Below, piece after piece: positions 1 to 5,207 of a stretch of DNA of 5,371 nt. The position numbers and the translations under genes were made by a program. Within the stretch, counting starts at the first letter, position 1, and each line of letters opens with the position of its first letter. Below the pieces are notes generated by a model that saw only the letters and a list, made by a program, of their open reading frames with translations, had not been told where the DNA came from and ran no database searches. This DNA comes from Candidatus Omnitrophota bacterium (GTDB lineage: Bacteria; Omnitrophota; Gorgyraeia; Gygaellales; Profunditerraquicolaceae). The stretch lies in assembly GCA_020062065.1 (NCBI GenBank), contig JAGUWZ010000096.1, forward strand, positions 1 through 5,371, read 5' to 3'.

Positions 1-177
1 AAGGTTAAGGCAGGTTATAGTATCAACCGAAAGGATTACCATCTCTATCTCGAAGAGGTTCCTGCTTTTGTGTGTGTTAAATGCAATGAGAAACTTTTTG
101 AAGAAGAGGAGGTAGACAAAATTCAAAGACTCATTAAGCATCTTGAAGCTGATGTACGTCAGCTTCAGAGGGTATAA
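1..177 (+). CDS. YgiT/MqsA-type zinc-finger protein, C-terminal part (5' end outside window)
   Basis: Frame 1 is open from the window edge to TAA at 175-177 and gives 58 residues. The segment has the layout of the YgiT-type (MqsA N-terminal-like) zinc-finger domain: a beta stretch, then EEVPAFVCVKCNEKLF with a CxxC pair at visible residues 25 and 28, then a charged helix (EEEEVDKIQRLIKHLEADVRQLQ). In complete members an earlier CxxC supplies the other two zinc ligands; here it would lie upstream of base 1. Such proteins are often antitoxins or orphan regulators beside a small toxin gene of the RelE/HigB, MqsR or DUF4258 kind, but no toxin is visible and the pairing is inference. The protein ends soon after the zinc finger, so no HTH domain of full-length MqsA follows. 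A strong hairpin starts 3 nt after the stop codon. Confidence 0.78.
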   Translation, partial: KVKAGYSINRKDYHLYLEEVPAFVCVKCNEKLFEEEEVDKIQRLIKHLEADVRQLQRV

Positions 178-327
178 TTAGGGAGGCAGGGACGTTCCTC
201 AAAGTGCCCCCCAAGAGTAAACAAGGTCGTTTTTTGAGAACCAGAATGTCTACCTACGAGGTGGGCAGAGGTGTAGCAGGAATTTTTGAAGCGCCAAAGA
301 TTTTATGGAGCAAAGTATGGTTAAACA
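178..327. other. Non-coding spacer with two predicted hairpins, upstream of the rpsU promoter
   Basis: No convincing gene lies between the zinc-finger stop and the promoter at 328. Two hairpins can be drawn. At 181-212, GGGAGGCA pairs with TGCCCCCC (one A/C mismatch) and encloses a smaller GGGA/TTCCT hairpin. At 247-267, TGTCTACCT pairs with AGGTGGGCA across a 3-nt ACG loop, using two G-U pairs. Neither is followed at once by a T run; the only one nearby is T6 at about 230-235. The first hairpin could end transcription of the upstream gene or be part of a REP-like element. Confidence 0.5.
181..212 (+). terminator. Hairpin just after the zinc-finger gene; possible terminator or REP-like palindrome
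   Basis: Bases 181-188 pair with 205-212 in 7 of 8 positions. Inside, 189-192 pair with 196-199 around a CGT loop, leaving CAAAG (200-204) bulged. The stem is GC-rich and begins 3 nt after the stop codon, which suits a terminator. The missing immediate T tract weakens that call: a T6 run starts only about 18 nt later. A REP-like imperfect palindrome is an alternative. Confidence 0.35.
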
Positions 328-356
328 TTGACATCCTTCAAAATCAGCGATATATT
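328..356 (+). promoter_or_regulatory. Sigma-70-type promoter for the rpsU operon
   Basis: TTGACA at 328-333 matches the -35 consensus exactly. A 17-nt spacer (334-350) separates it from TATATT at 351-356, which matches the -10 consensus in 5 of 6 positions. Transcription would start near 362-364, giving an untranslated leader of about 36-38 nt before the TTG start of rpsU. This is the best promoter match in the window, and its position just before the first gene of a tightly packed gene run supports it. Confidence 0.85.
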
Positions 357-383
357 ATTTCTCAAAATAATGCATAAAATATG

Positions 384-390
384 AAAGGAG
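384..390 (+). promoter_or_regulatory. Ribosome binding site that decides the rpsU start
   Basis: AAAGGAG lies 9 nt before TTG at 400 but directly abuts the in-frame ATG at 391. Normal spacing therefore favours the TTG. The resulting N-terminus, (M)[11 protein letters not shown], also matches where S21 proteins normally begin, whereas the ATG would add three residues (MIR). Confidence 0.8.
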
Positions 391-399
391 ATGATTAGA

Positions 400-561
400 T
401 TGCCAAGGGTTGAAATCAAAGAAGGGGATTCTTTTGAGTCGGCAATGCGGCGTTTTAAAAGACAGATTGAACAAGAGGGTATCTTAAGAGAGGTAAGGGA
501 GCGCAAACATTACCAGAAGCCCAGCGAACGCAAAAGAAGGAAGATGCGGGAGAGAAAATAG
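400..561 (+). CDS. rpsU: 30S ribosomal protein S21 (bS21)
   Basis: The 53-residue product begins [40 protein letters not shown] and ends in a basic tail ([12 protein letters not shown]). This is the bS21 family pattern: a short beta strand, an acidic GDSFE segment, the helix [15 protein letters not shown], then [18 protein letters not shown]. bS21 binds the 30S platform near the 3' end of 16S rRNA and helps initiation. The E. coli protein has about 71 residues, so this is a short version lacking most of the extra C-terminal helix, as in several other phyla. The TTG start is chosen from the Shine-Dalgarno spacing and family alignment; an in-frame ATG at 391 is the alternative. It heads the operon behind a near-consensus promoter and ends 2 nt before the next start, so coupled translation is likely. 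Confidence 0.93.
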   Translation: MPRVEIKEGDSFESAMRRFKRQIEQEGILREVRERKHYQKPSERKRRKMRERK

Positions 562-563
562 GT

Positions 564-1487
564 ATGAGTTTGATAATTTCTACTGCCTGGAACGCATTCC
601 GTCATACTGATGGGCAAAGTTTGGTCTTTGAGATAAAAGAATTGGGTTTCGAAGAAATAGAGTTAAGTTTTAACCTTACCTCTCCTGTTGTCGAAAGTAT
701 CGCAAGACTCCTGGAGAGAGGGAAGATAAAAATTAAGAGTATTCATAACTTCTGTCCCATACCAGAGGGAGTAAAAAAAGAAGATGCCCTGCCTGATTAT
801 TACTCTATGGCTTCTGCTAACGAAGAAGAAAGGCTAAGGGCTGTTGAACAAACAAAGAAGACCATAGATACTGCAAATCGCCTACAAGCCAAGGTAGTTG
901 TTTTGCACAGCGGAAGGGTAGAAATCGCTGAGAAGACAAGGCAACTCATTGAGTTGTACAACAGGGGCCTGAGTGACTCGAAAGAATACCAGGAGATAAA
1001 ATCGGATATAATAAAACAGAGGCAAGAAAATTATAGGCCTTTTTTGCAAAATACGCTTAAGAGTTTGGAAGAGTTAAATCGTTATGCTAAGGGGCGAGAT
1101 GTATTTTTAGGTATTGAAACACGCTTTTATTATCGGGAGATACCTTGTTTAGAGGAAATAGTCGTAATTCTGGATAGATTCCGTAATTCTCAAGTTTACT
1201 ACTGGCATGATGTAGGTCATGCGCAGGTGATGGAAAATTTAGGGTTTTTGAGACACGAGGATTTGCTGAATTTATATAAGGATGCGATGATTGGTATACA
1301 CCTGCATGATGTTAGCGGATGTTGCGACCACCAAGCGCCGGGAAAAGGTGACTTTGATTTCAGAAGATTAGAGCCATATCTGAAAAAAGAAACCCTGAAA
1401 GTCATCGAAGCGCACCATCCGGCCACCCCGCTTGATCTAAAAGAAAGTAAGGAATTTTTAGAGACAGTCTTCGATGGAAAAATCTAA
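564..1487 (+). CDS. Sugar phosphate isomerase/epimerase-like TIM-barrel protein (AP endonuclease 2 superfamily)
   Basis: This 307-residue protein has the conserved sites of the xylose-isomerase-like TIM barrel shared by sugar epimerases and endonuclease IV, in order: SIHNFCP (H61), VVVLHSG (H115), GIETR (E185), WHDVGHA (D216, H219), GIHLHDVSG (H246, H248, D249), then [12 protein letters not shown] (H256 and the G-G-D loop), and IEAHHP (E282). These are candidate divalent-metal and catalytic residues, consistent with aldose-ketose isomerisation or epimerisation. Endonuclease IV is less likely because its longer diagnostic signatures are not apparent. The substrate cannot be read from sequence. 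The insert at about residues 125-160 (charged, [15 protein letters not shown]) is probably a helical lid. The start is 2 nt after rpsU with only a weak GGGAG site, and the end overlaps the Memo gene by 14 nt, so translation is probably coupled to both neighbours. Confidence 0.88.
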   Translation: MSLIISTAWNAFRHTDGQSLVFEIKELGFEEIELSFNLTSPVVESIARLLERGKIKIKSIHNFCPIPEGVKKEDALPDYYSMASANEEERLRAVEQTKKTIDTANRLQAKVVVLHSGRVEIAEKTRQLIELYNRGLSDSKEYQEIKSDIIKQRQENYRPFLQNTLKSLEELNRYAKGRDVFLGIETRFYYREIPCLEEIVVILDRFRNSQVYYWHDVGHAQVMENLGFLRHEDLLNLYKDAMIGIHLHDVSGCCDHQAPGKGDFDFRRLEPYLKKETLKVIEAHHPATPLDLKESKEFLETVFDGKI

Positions 1488-2292
1488 TCTCAGGAAACCT
1501 GCGGTCGCAGGACAATTTTACCCTTCCTCTGAGCCAGAGCTGAAAAAGCAAATAGAAAGATTCATAGATAAAAAAGCTAAATTTGATGTTTATGGTTGCA
1601 TACTGCCTCATGCAGGCTATATTTATTCCGGCGCTGTAGCCGGATATACTCTCTCAGAGATTAATATCAAAGATAAAATAATTCTTTTAGGCCCTAATCA
1701 TACAGGTTACGGAATGCCTTTTGCTATTATGACGCAAGGAATATGGCAGACTCCTTTAGGGGAAATCGCCATTGATGATGAATTGGCAAAAGCATTGCTG
1801 GGAAGCAACGAATACTTGCAGGATGATACGCTTGCGCATCTATATGAACATTCCTTGGAAGTGGAGTTGCCTTTTTTACAATACCTTAAGAAAGATTTTA
1901 AGATAGTTCCCATTACTATTGCTTCTAATAACTTATCTGAGCTTAAAGAAGTTGGTAAGGCAATAGCTTCTGTTATAAATGAGTTAAATATAAAAGACTC
2001 GGTGATGCTGGTGGCAAGTTCTGATATGACTCACTATGAATCTCAAGAGGAAGCCCGGAACAAAGACAAGCAGGCGATTGAGGCGATATTAGAATTGGAC
2101 GAGGATAAACTTTTCCAGAGAATCCGAAGGTTTAACATAACTATGTGTGGTTATGCCCCTGTCGTGGTTATGCTTTCAGCGGTAAAATTATTGGGCGCTA
2201 AGAAAGCTAACCTGGCTAAGTATCAAACTAGCGCTGATGTAACCGGTGACACCAGCAGCGTTGTGGGTTACGCCGGGATTATAATATCTTGA
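1474..2292 (+). CDS. Memo-family protein (AmmeMemoRadiSam system protein B)
   Basis: The 272-residue product is a full-length MEMO1-family protein. It opens with the family signature [13 protein letters not shown] (7-19). It then has [10 protein letters not shown] (H46), LLGPNHTG (H76), [19 protein letters not shown] (125-136), SSDMTHY (D184, H187) and MCGYAP (C225), and ends near [12 protein letters not shown]46, H76 and C225 correspond to the three metal ligands of human MEMO1 (H49, H81, C244), and D184/H187 to D189/H192. The fold resembles extradiol dioxygenases, but the bacterial activity is not established. In many bacteria and archaea it accompanies an AMMECR1 protein and a radical SAM enzyme; neither is in this window. 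It overlaps the isomerase-like gene by 14 nt and ends 3 nt before the DUF1844 gene. No strong Shine-Dalgarno site is visible, so coupling is likely. Confidence 0.92.
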   Translation: MEKSNLRKPAVAGQFYPSSEPELKKQIERFIDKKAKFDVYGCILPHAGYIYSGAVAGYTLSEINIKDKIILLGPNHTGYGMPFAIMTQGIWQTPLGEIAIDDELAKALLGSNEYLQDDTLAHLYEHSLEVELPFLQYLKKDFKIVPITIASNNLSELKEVGKAIASVINELNIKDSVMLVASSDMTHYESQEEARNKDKQAIEAILELDEDKLFQRIRRFNITMCGYAPVVVMLSAVKLLGAKKANLAKYQTSADVTGDTSSVVGYAGIIIS

Positions 2293-2295
2293 AAT

Positions 2296-2727
2296 ATGGA
2301 AGAGAAAAATAAAAAGATCGATGATGCCTGGAAAGAGAAGGTAGAAAAAGAAAAGCTGCAAGGCCAAGAGCACCTTAATCCTAAAAACGATGGTCCTTCC
2401 TCTGCCTTTAAGGAAGGGACTTATCCTAAAAAGGAGGAGACTACTCCTTCTGTCGAAGAGGCTTTTCCTGGCGAGCCGGATTTTAGTTTCTTTGTTACTA
2501 CCCTCTCAGTTCAGGCTGCTATTGCCTTGGGTGAGATTCCTAATCCTCTGACAAAGCGTAAAGAGACAAACTTTTCCCAGGGCAAACTGATTATTGATAC
2601 CCTGGCTATGCTCAAAGAAAAGACCCGAGGTAACCTGAGTACAGAGGAAGATAGTCTTATTGATAATGTGCTTTATGAATTGAGGATGCAATATATATCA
2701 AAGACAACCAATAAAGAGAATACATAG
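2296..2727 (+). CDS. DUF1844 domain protein
   Basis: This 143-residue protein has two parts. Residues 1-58 are highly charged, low in hydrophobics and probably disordered (many K, E and P). Residues 60-135 fit DUF1844: EPDFSFFVTTLSVQAAIALGEIPNP, then TNFSQGKLIIDTLAMLKEKTRGNLSTEEDSLIDNVLYELRMQYI, a predicted pair of amphipathic helical stretches. No catalytic motif, signal peptide or transmembrane helix is seen, so it is probably cytosolic. The family's function is unknown; members occur in several deeply branching phyla beside housekeeping genes. It begins 3 nt after the Memo stop codon without a clear Shine-Dalgarno site, suggesting reinitiation, and is followed 30 nt later by the Trm112-like gene. 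Confidence 0.87.
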   Translation: MEEKNKKIDDAWKEKVEKEKLQGQEHLNPKNDGPSSAFKEGTYPKKEETTPSVEEAFPGEPDFSFFVTTLSVQAAIALGEIPNPLTKRKETNFSQGKLIIDTLAMLKEKTRGNLSTEEDSLIDNVLYELRMQYISKTTNKENT

Positions 2728-2757
2728 TTTAAATACGGATTTAACGAGGCAAGAAAA

Positions 2758-2910
2758 ATGCTTGATAAGGAACTATTAGATATCTTGGACTGCCCTGCCT
2801 GTAAAGGCGATGTGGAATTAAAAGACAATAAAATTGTCTGTAAGAAATGCGGGAAGAAATACCCCGTTAGAGACGGAATCCCTGTGATGCTCATTGATGA
2901 AGCGGAATAA
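2758..2910 (+). CDS. Trm112-like / UPF0434 (YcaR-type) small zinc-ribbon protein
   Basis: This 50-residue ORF starts at ATG 2758, with GAGG (2746-2749) 8 nt upstream, and stops at TAA 2908-2910. The sequence begins MLDKELLDILDCPACKGDVEL, continues with VCKKCGKKYPVRDGIPVML, and closes in an acidic tail. The CPAC pair (C12, C15) and CKKC pair (C28, C31) form a zinc ribbon, and YPVRDGIPVML is the hallmark C-terminal motif of the UPF0434/Trm112 family. YcaR of E. coli has about 60 residues and lies by lpxK/kdsB; eukaryotic and archaeal Trm112 activates methyltransferases. The bacterial role is not settled, and no methyltransferase or lpxK is adjacent here. E. coli YcaR lacks the full cysteine set, so this copy looks more like the zinc-binding form. 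It is the last gene of the first operon. Confidence 0.88.
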   Translation: MLDKELLDILDCPACKGDVELKDNKIVCKKCGKKYPVRDGIPVMLIDEAE

Positions 2911-2911
2911 T

Positions 2912-2940
2912 TGCAATTAGAGAACAGGTCTCTAATTGCA
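2912..2940 (+). terminator. Perfect 12-bp hairpin after the Trm112-like gene; probable end of operon
   Basis: TGCAATTAGAGA (2912-2923) is perfectly complementary to TCTCTAATTGCA (2929-2940) across a 5-nt ACAGG loop, beginning 2 nt after the stop codon. Position fits a transcript end or an mRNA-stabilising 3' hairpin. The stem is AT-rich and no T run follows directly; T5 occurs only at 2954-2958. A classical intrinsic terminator is therefore uncertain. Confidence 0.55.
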
Positions 2941-3003
2941 TAATCAGGCGCAATTTTTCATATAACCCAGCGAGCCGTAGGCAACGAATCCATATTTCTT
3001 GAG

Positions 3004-3037
3004 GCAAGTAAGGGAGGTTTAAACCTCCCTTACTTGC
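3004..3037. repeat. Perfect 34-bp gapless palindrome
   Basis: GCAAGTAAGGGAGGTTT (3004-3020) is followed at once by its exact reverse complement (3021-3037), with the axis at TTT|AAA. As RNA it would form about a 15-bp stem with a UUAA loop. No T run follows on either side. It lies 54 nt before the pepP-like start, between the two gene clusters. It could be a dispersed repeat unit, a transcription roadblock or a dimeric-regulator operator. Just after it, GCAAG (3043-3047) offers CTTGC (3033-3037) an alternative pairing partner. Confidence 0.8.
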
Positions 3038-3076
3038 TCTACGCAAGGCGAAGTTTAGACCTTAACCTACGATTAT

Positions 3077-3081
3077 AAGGA
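3077..3081 (+). promoter_or_regulatory. Ribosome binding site of the M24B peptidase gene
   Basis: AAGGA lies 9 nt before ATG 3091, with an A-rich spacer. No matching sigma-70 promoter was found close upstream: the TATAAG at 3074-3079 has no acceptable -35 partner. Where this cluster's transcript starts is therefore unknown. Confidence 0.6.
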
Positions 3082-3090
3082 TTCAAAAAA

Positions 3091-4149
3091 ATGGATTCAA
3101 AAGTAAATCGGATTATTACTCAATTAAACAAAGACTCTCTTGACGGTCTTATTTTATCTTCGCCTGCTAATATTTCCTACCTCACGGAATTACGGAGCCG
3201 TGATGCATATCTTGTGATATCCCAAAAAGAAAATGTCTATATTACTGATTCACGCTATATAGAAGAAGCAAGAAAGCGTCTTAAAGGTTTCACCATAGAA
3301 CAAACAAACAGCGCTGTTTTTAAGAAAATCGCTGATATCTGTCATGGATTACGTCTTAAATGCGTCGGATTTGAAGAAAGGCAGTTACCTTTTGCCGCAT
3401 ATAAAGAAATCAGGAAAGAATTGAATAATAATGTGGGTCTGGTTGCCACTTCTGGTTTGGTTGAAGAGTTAAGACAGTTAAAAACTCCGCAGGAGTTAGA
3501 AAAAATTAGAAAGGCGATTCAAATTTCCATCAAGGCTTTTAGATTTATAAAGGATTTCATCGTAATTGGTAAGAAAGAATTAGAAATAGCCGCAGAACTG
3601 GAACGATTTATAAGATATAATGGGGCAACTGCTTCCTCATTTGATATAATTGTTGCCGCCGGAGAAAACTCATCATTTCCCCACCACTTGACTTCAGAAA
3701 GAAAGATTAAAAAAGACGAAGTGGTTCTTTTAGACCTGGGAGTAGATTACTTAGGTTATAAATCTGACTTGACAAGGGTTTTCTTCTCGGGTAAAATAAA
3801 TCCTCTTGTCAAAAAAATCTATAGAATTGTTCTTAGAGCCCAAGAATTAGCTATGCTTAAGATAAAACCAGGTGTAGTTATAAACAAAATAGATGGTTTT
3901 GCCAGGGGTTATATAGAGAAAAAAGGCTATGCTTCATTTTTTAGCCATGGTTTAGGACACGGTGTAGGTTTAGAGGTGCATGAAGAGCCCTATATTAATA
4001 AAAAAGAAAATAAAAGGCTCAAAAATAATATGGTGTTTACGGTTGAGCCTGCGATTTACTTACCGGACAATTTCGGCATAAGAATTGAAGATATGGTTCT
4101 GGTAACCAAAGAAAGGATGGAGGTTTTAAGTGGCGCTCTCGATAAATGA
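3091..4149 (+). CDS. M24B metallopeptidase: Xaa-Pro aminopeptidase/dipeptidase
   Basis: The 352-residue protein has the two-domain layout of M24B enzymes, a creatinase-like N-terminal domain (about 5-125) and a pita-bread catalytic domain (about 135-350), at the usual length. All five dinuclear metal ligands are present: D215 (VVLLDLG), D226 (KSDLTR), H290 (SHGLGHGVGLEVHEEP), E319 (FTVEPAIY) and E333 (IRIEDMV). The conserved substrate-site histidines are likely H198 (SSFPHHL) and H297. It should be a Mn/Co-dependent cytosolic enzyme removing residues ahead of proline or splitting Xaa-Pro dipeptides; PepP-like versus PepQ-like cannot be decided, so no symbol is given. It overlaps efp by 20 nt, an arrangement common in other bacteria (for example the yqhT-efp pair of Bacillus). 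Confidence 0.93.
   Translation: MDSKVNRIITQLNKDSLDGLILSSPANISYLTELRSRDAYLVISQKENVYITDSRYIEEARKRLKGFTIEQTNSAVFKKIADICHGLRLKCVGFEERQLPFAAYKEIRKELNNNVGLVATSGLVEELRQLKTPQELEKIRKAIQISIKAFRFIKDFIVIGKKELEIAAELERFIRYNGATASSFDIIVAAGENSSFPHHLTSERKIKKDEVVLLDLGVDYLGYKSDLTRVFFSGKINPLVKKIYRIVLRAQELAMLKIKPGVVINKIDGFARGYIEKKGYASFFSHGLGHGVGLEVHEEPYINKKENKRLKNNMVFTVEPAIYLPDNFGIRIEDMVLVTKERMEVLSGALDK
4119..4123 (+). promoter_or_regulatory. Ribosome binding site that decides the efp GTG start
   Basis: GGAGG sits inside the last codons of the peptidase gene, with an ideal 6-nt spacer (TTTTAA) before GTG 4130. It supports GTG as the start and implies translation overlapping the upstream stop. Confidence 0.8.
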
Positions 4150-4696
4150 AATAAAAAATGGTTTAACTATTCTTGTTGATGCTGATGTTTATATGATTAT
4201 AGATTTTCAGCATGTAAAGCCAGGAAAAGGCGCTGCTTTTGTGCGCACAAAATTAAGAAACTTAAAGAATAATAATGTCTTAGAAAAAACGTTCAGGGGT
4301 GATGAAAAAATAGAAGAGGCATTTATTGAAGAAAGGAAACTACAATACCAATATTCTTCTGGAGAAATGTGCTATTTTATGGACCAGGATAATTATGAAG
4401 AGATAAGCATTTCTGAAGAAATTATGAGAGACAGGCTTAAGTTTTTAAAGGATAATCTTGAGGTAACCGTCTATTATTATAAAGAGCAAATTCTTTATGT
4501 TAATTTACCAAATTTTATTGAGTTTAAAATTATCCATACCGAACCAGGCATAAAGGGGGATACTGCTAAAAGCGGGACTAAGCCCGCTACAATTGAGACA
4601 GGCGCAATTATTCAGGTTCCGCTTTTTATTAATACAGGTGATTTCATCAAAGTGGATAGTCGTAGCGGCTCATATGTGGAAAGGGTTAACCAGTAA
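4130..4696 (+). CDS. efp: Translation elongation factor P
   Basis: The 188-residue product equals the usual EF-P length and has all three domains: an N-terminal KOW-like domain (1-65), an OB domain (about 66-128) and a C-terminal OB domain. The conserved loop FQHVKPGKGAAFVRTKLRNL places a lysine at residue 33 at the tip that reaches the peptidyl-transferase centre, the site modified in many bacteria (K34 in E. coli, K32 in B. subtilis). The type of modification cannot be predicted, since no modifying enzyme is present here. The C-terminal signature KSGTKPATIETGAIIQVPLFINTGDFIKVDSRSGSYVERV is almost canonical, with codons 148-187 covering it. EF-P rescues ribosomes stalled on consecutive prolines. 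The GTG start is backed by GGAGG 6 nt upstream and by the family N-terminus; it overlaps the peptidase gene by 20 nt. Confidence 0.97.
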   Translation: MALSINEIKNGLTILVDADVYMIIDFQHVKPGKGAAFVRTKLRNLKNNNVLEKTFRGDEKIEEAFIEERKLQYQYSSGEMCYFMDQDNYEEISISEEIMRDRLKFLKDNLEVTVYYYKEQILYVNLPNFIEFKIIHTEPGIKGDTAKSGTKPATIETGAIIQVPLFINTGDFIKVDSRSGSYVERVNQ

Positions 4697-4703
4697 GAAG
4701 AAG

Positions 4704-4737
4704 TTGTCCCGTTAGAAATAGTATTCTTAAGGGACGA
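4704..4737 (+). other. Imperfect hairpin in the efp-accB gap
   Basis: TTGTCCC (4704-4710) pairs with GGGACGA (4731-4737) with one G-U pair. The inner GTTAGAA/TTCTTAA adds five pairs around two mismatches and a 6-nt ATAGTA loop. The accB Shine-Dalgarno AGGAGG (4740-4745) begins 2 nt beyond the stem. It may tune accB translation, mark a processing site or partly terminate; an AAAAGG tract rather than T follows, so an intrinsic terminator on the + strand is unlikely. Confidence 0.5.
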
Positions 4738-4739
4738 AA

Positions 4740-4745
4740 AGGAGG
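4740..4745 (+). promoter_or_regulatory. Strong Shine-Dalgarno of accB with a long spacer
   Basis: AGGAGG is a full consensus but lies 12 nt before ATG 4758, longer than the common 5-9 nt. No earlier start is possible in frame because TAG occurs at 4752-4754. AGGGG at 4753-4757 is too close to be the site. Confidence 0.65.
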
Positions 4746-4757
4746 ATTTCTTAGGGG

Positions 4758-5207
4758 ATGAATATAAAAGAGATCAAAGAAATGATAAATCTGATGAATG
4801 AAAACGGGTTGGTGGAATTAGAGATTGAGAAGGAAGGCATGCGCATTAGATTAAAAAAAGCAGGTTCTGGGGTGGAGAGCTTTAATGCACCGATACTAAT
4901 CGAAAGAGAAAAAGTGGCAGGGGAGCAGCCGAGAGAAATTTCTCCGTCGCCAGGAAAAATCGCGGCAAAGAATCTAGAAATAAAAGCTCCTATGGTGGGA
5001 ACTTTTTACCGCGCACCATCACCCGAAGCGCCTCCTTATGTTGAGGTAGGGCAGATTATCGAGCCAGGACAGGTGGTTTGTATTATCGAAGCAATGAAGT
5101 TGATGAATGAGATAAAATCCGAAGTCAAAGGTAAACTCATAGAGATACTGGTTGAAAATGCCGAGCCCGTGGAATTTGGACAATCAATGTTTATTATCGA
5201 AGCTTAA
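4758..5207 (+). CDS. accB: Acetyl-CoA carboxylase biotin carboxyl carrier protein (BCCP)
   Basis: The 149-residue product has the standard BCCP layout and normal length. An N-terminal helix and short strand (MNIKEIKEMINLMNENGLVELEIEKEGMRIRL) is followed by a Pro/Ser/Ala linker (about 35-72). A C-terminal biotinyl domain (about 74-149) contains the AccB-type thumb, PMVGTFYRAPSPEAPPYVEVGQ, and the biotinylation motif EAMKLMNEI with K114 as the attachment lysine. The thumb favours acetyl-CoA carboxylase over decarboxylase or pyruvate carboxylase carriers. The protein carries carboxybiotin between AccC and the AccAD carboxyltransferase in the first step of fatty-acid synthesis. It follows efp after 61 nt. 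The biotin carboxylase gene accC usually comes next, but no start for it is visible in the remaining 164 nt. Confidence 0.96.
   Translation: MNIKEIKEMINLMNENGLVELEIEKEGMRIRLKKAGSGVESFNAPILIEREKVAGEQPREISPSPGKIAAKNLEIKAPMVGTFYRAPSPEAPPYVEVGQIIEPGQVVCIIEAMKLMNEIKSEVKGKLIEILVENAEPVEFGQSMFIIEA

Noticed and set aside
246..377. 43-codon ATG ORF running through the spacer before rpsU
   Set aside because: It has no ribosome binding site or recognisable family and runs straight across the near-consensus promoter at 328-356, so it is almost certainly chance.
321..506. Antisense 61-residue ORF over the promoter and rpsU
   Set aside because: Shadow of the rpsU coding region and promoter, with no family resemblance or start signal.
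1217..1611. Two antisense ORFs (1217-1426 and 1402-1611) across the isomerase-Memo junction
   Set aside because: Both lie opposite well-supported conserved genes and show no recognisable domain; they are codon-bias shadows.
2673..2894. Antisense 73-residue ORF over the DUF1844/Trm112-like junction
   Set aside because: It lies opposite the Trm112-like gene, whose zinc ribbon and hallmark motif are clear; the antisense product has no features.
2936..2966. Possible promoter TTGCAT-N19-TATAAC before the peptidase gene
   Set aside because: The -35 half matches in only three positions, overlaps the right arm of the hairpin, and the 19-nt spacer is long.
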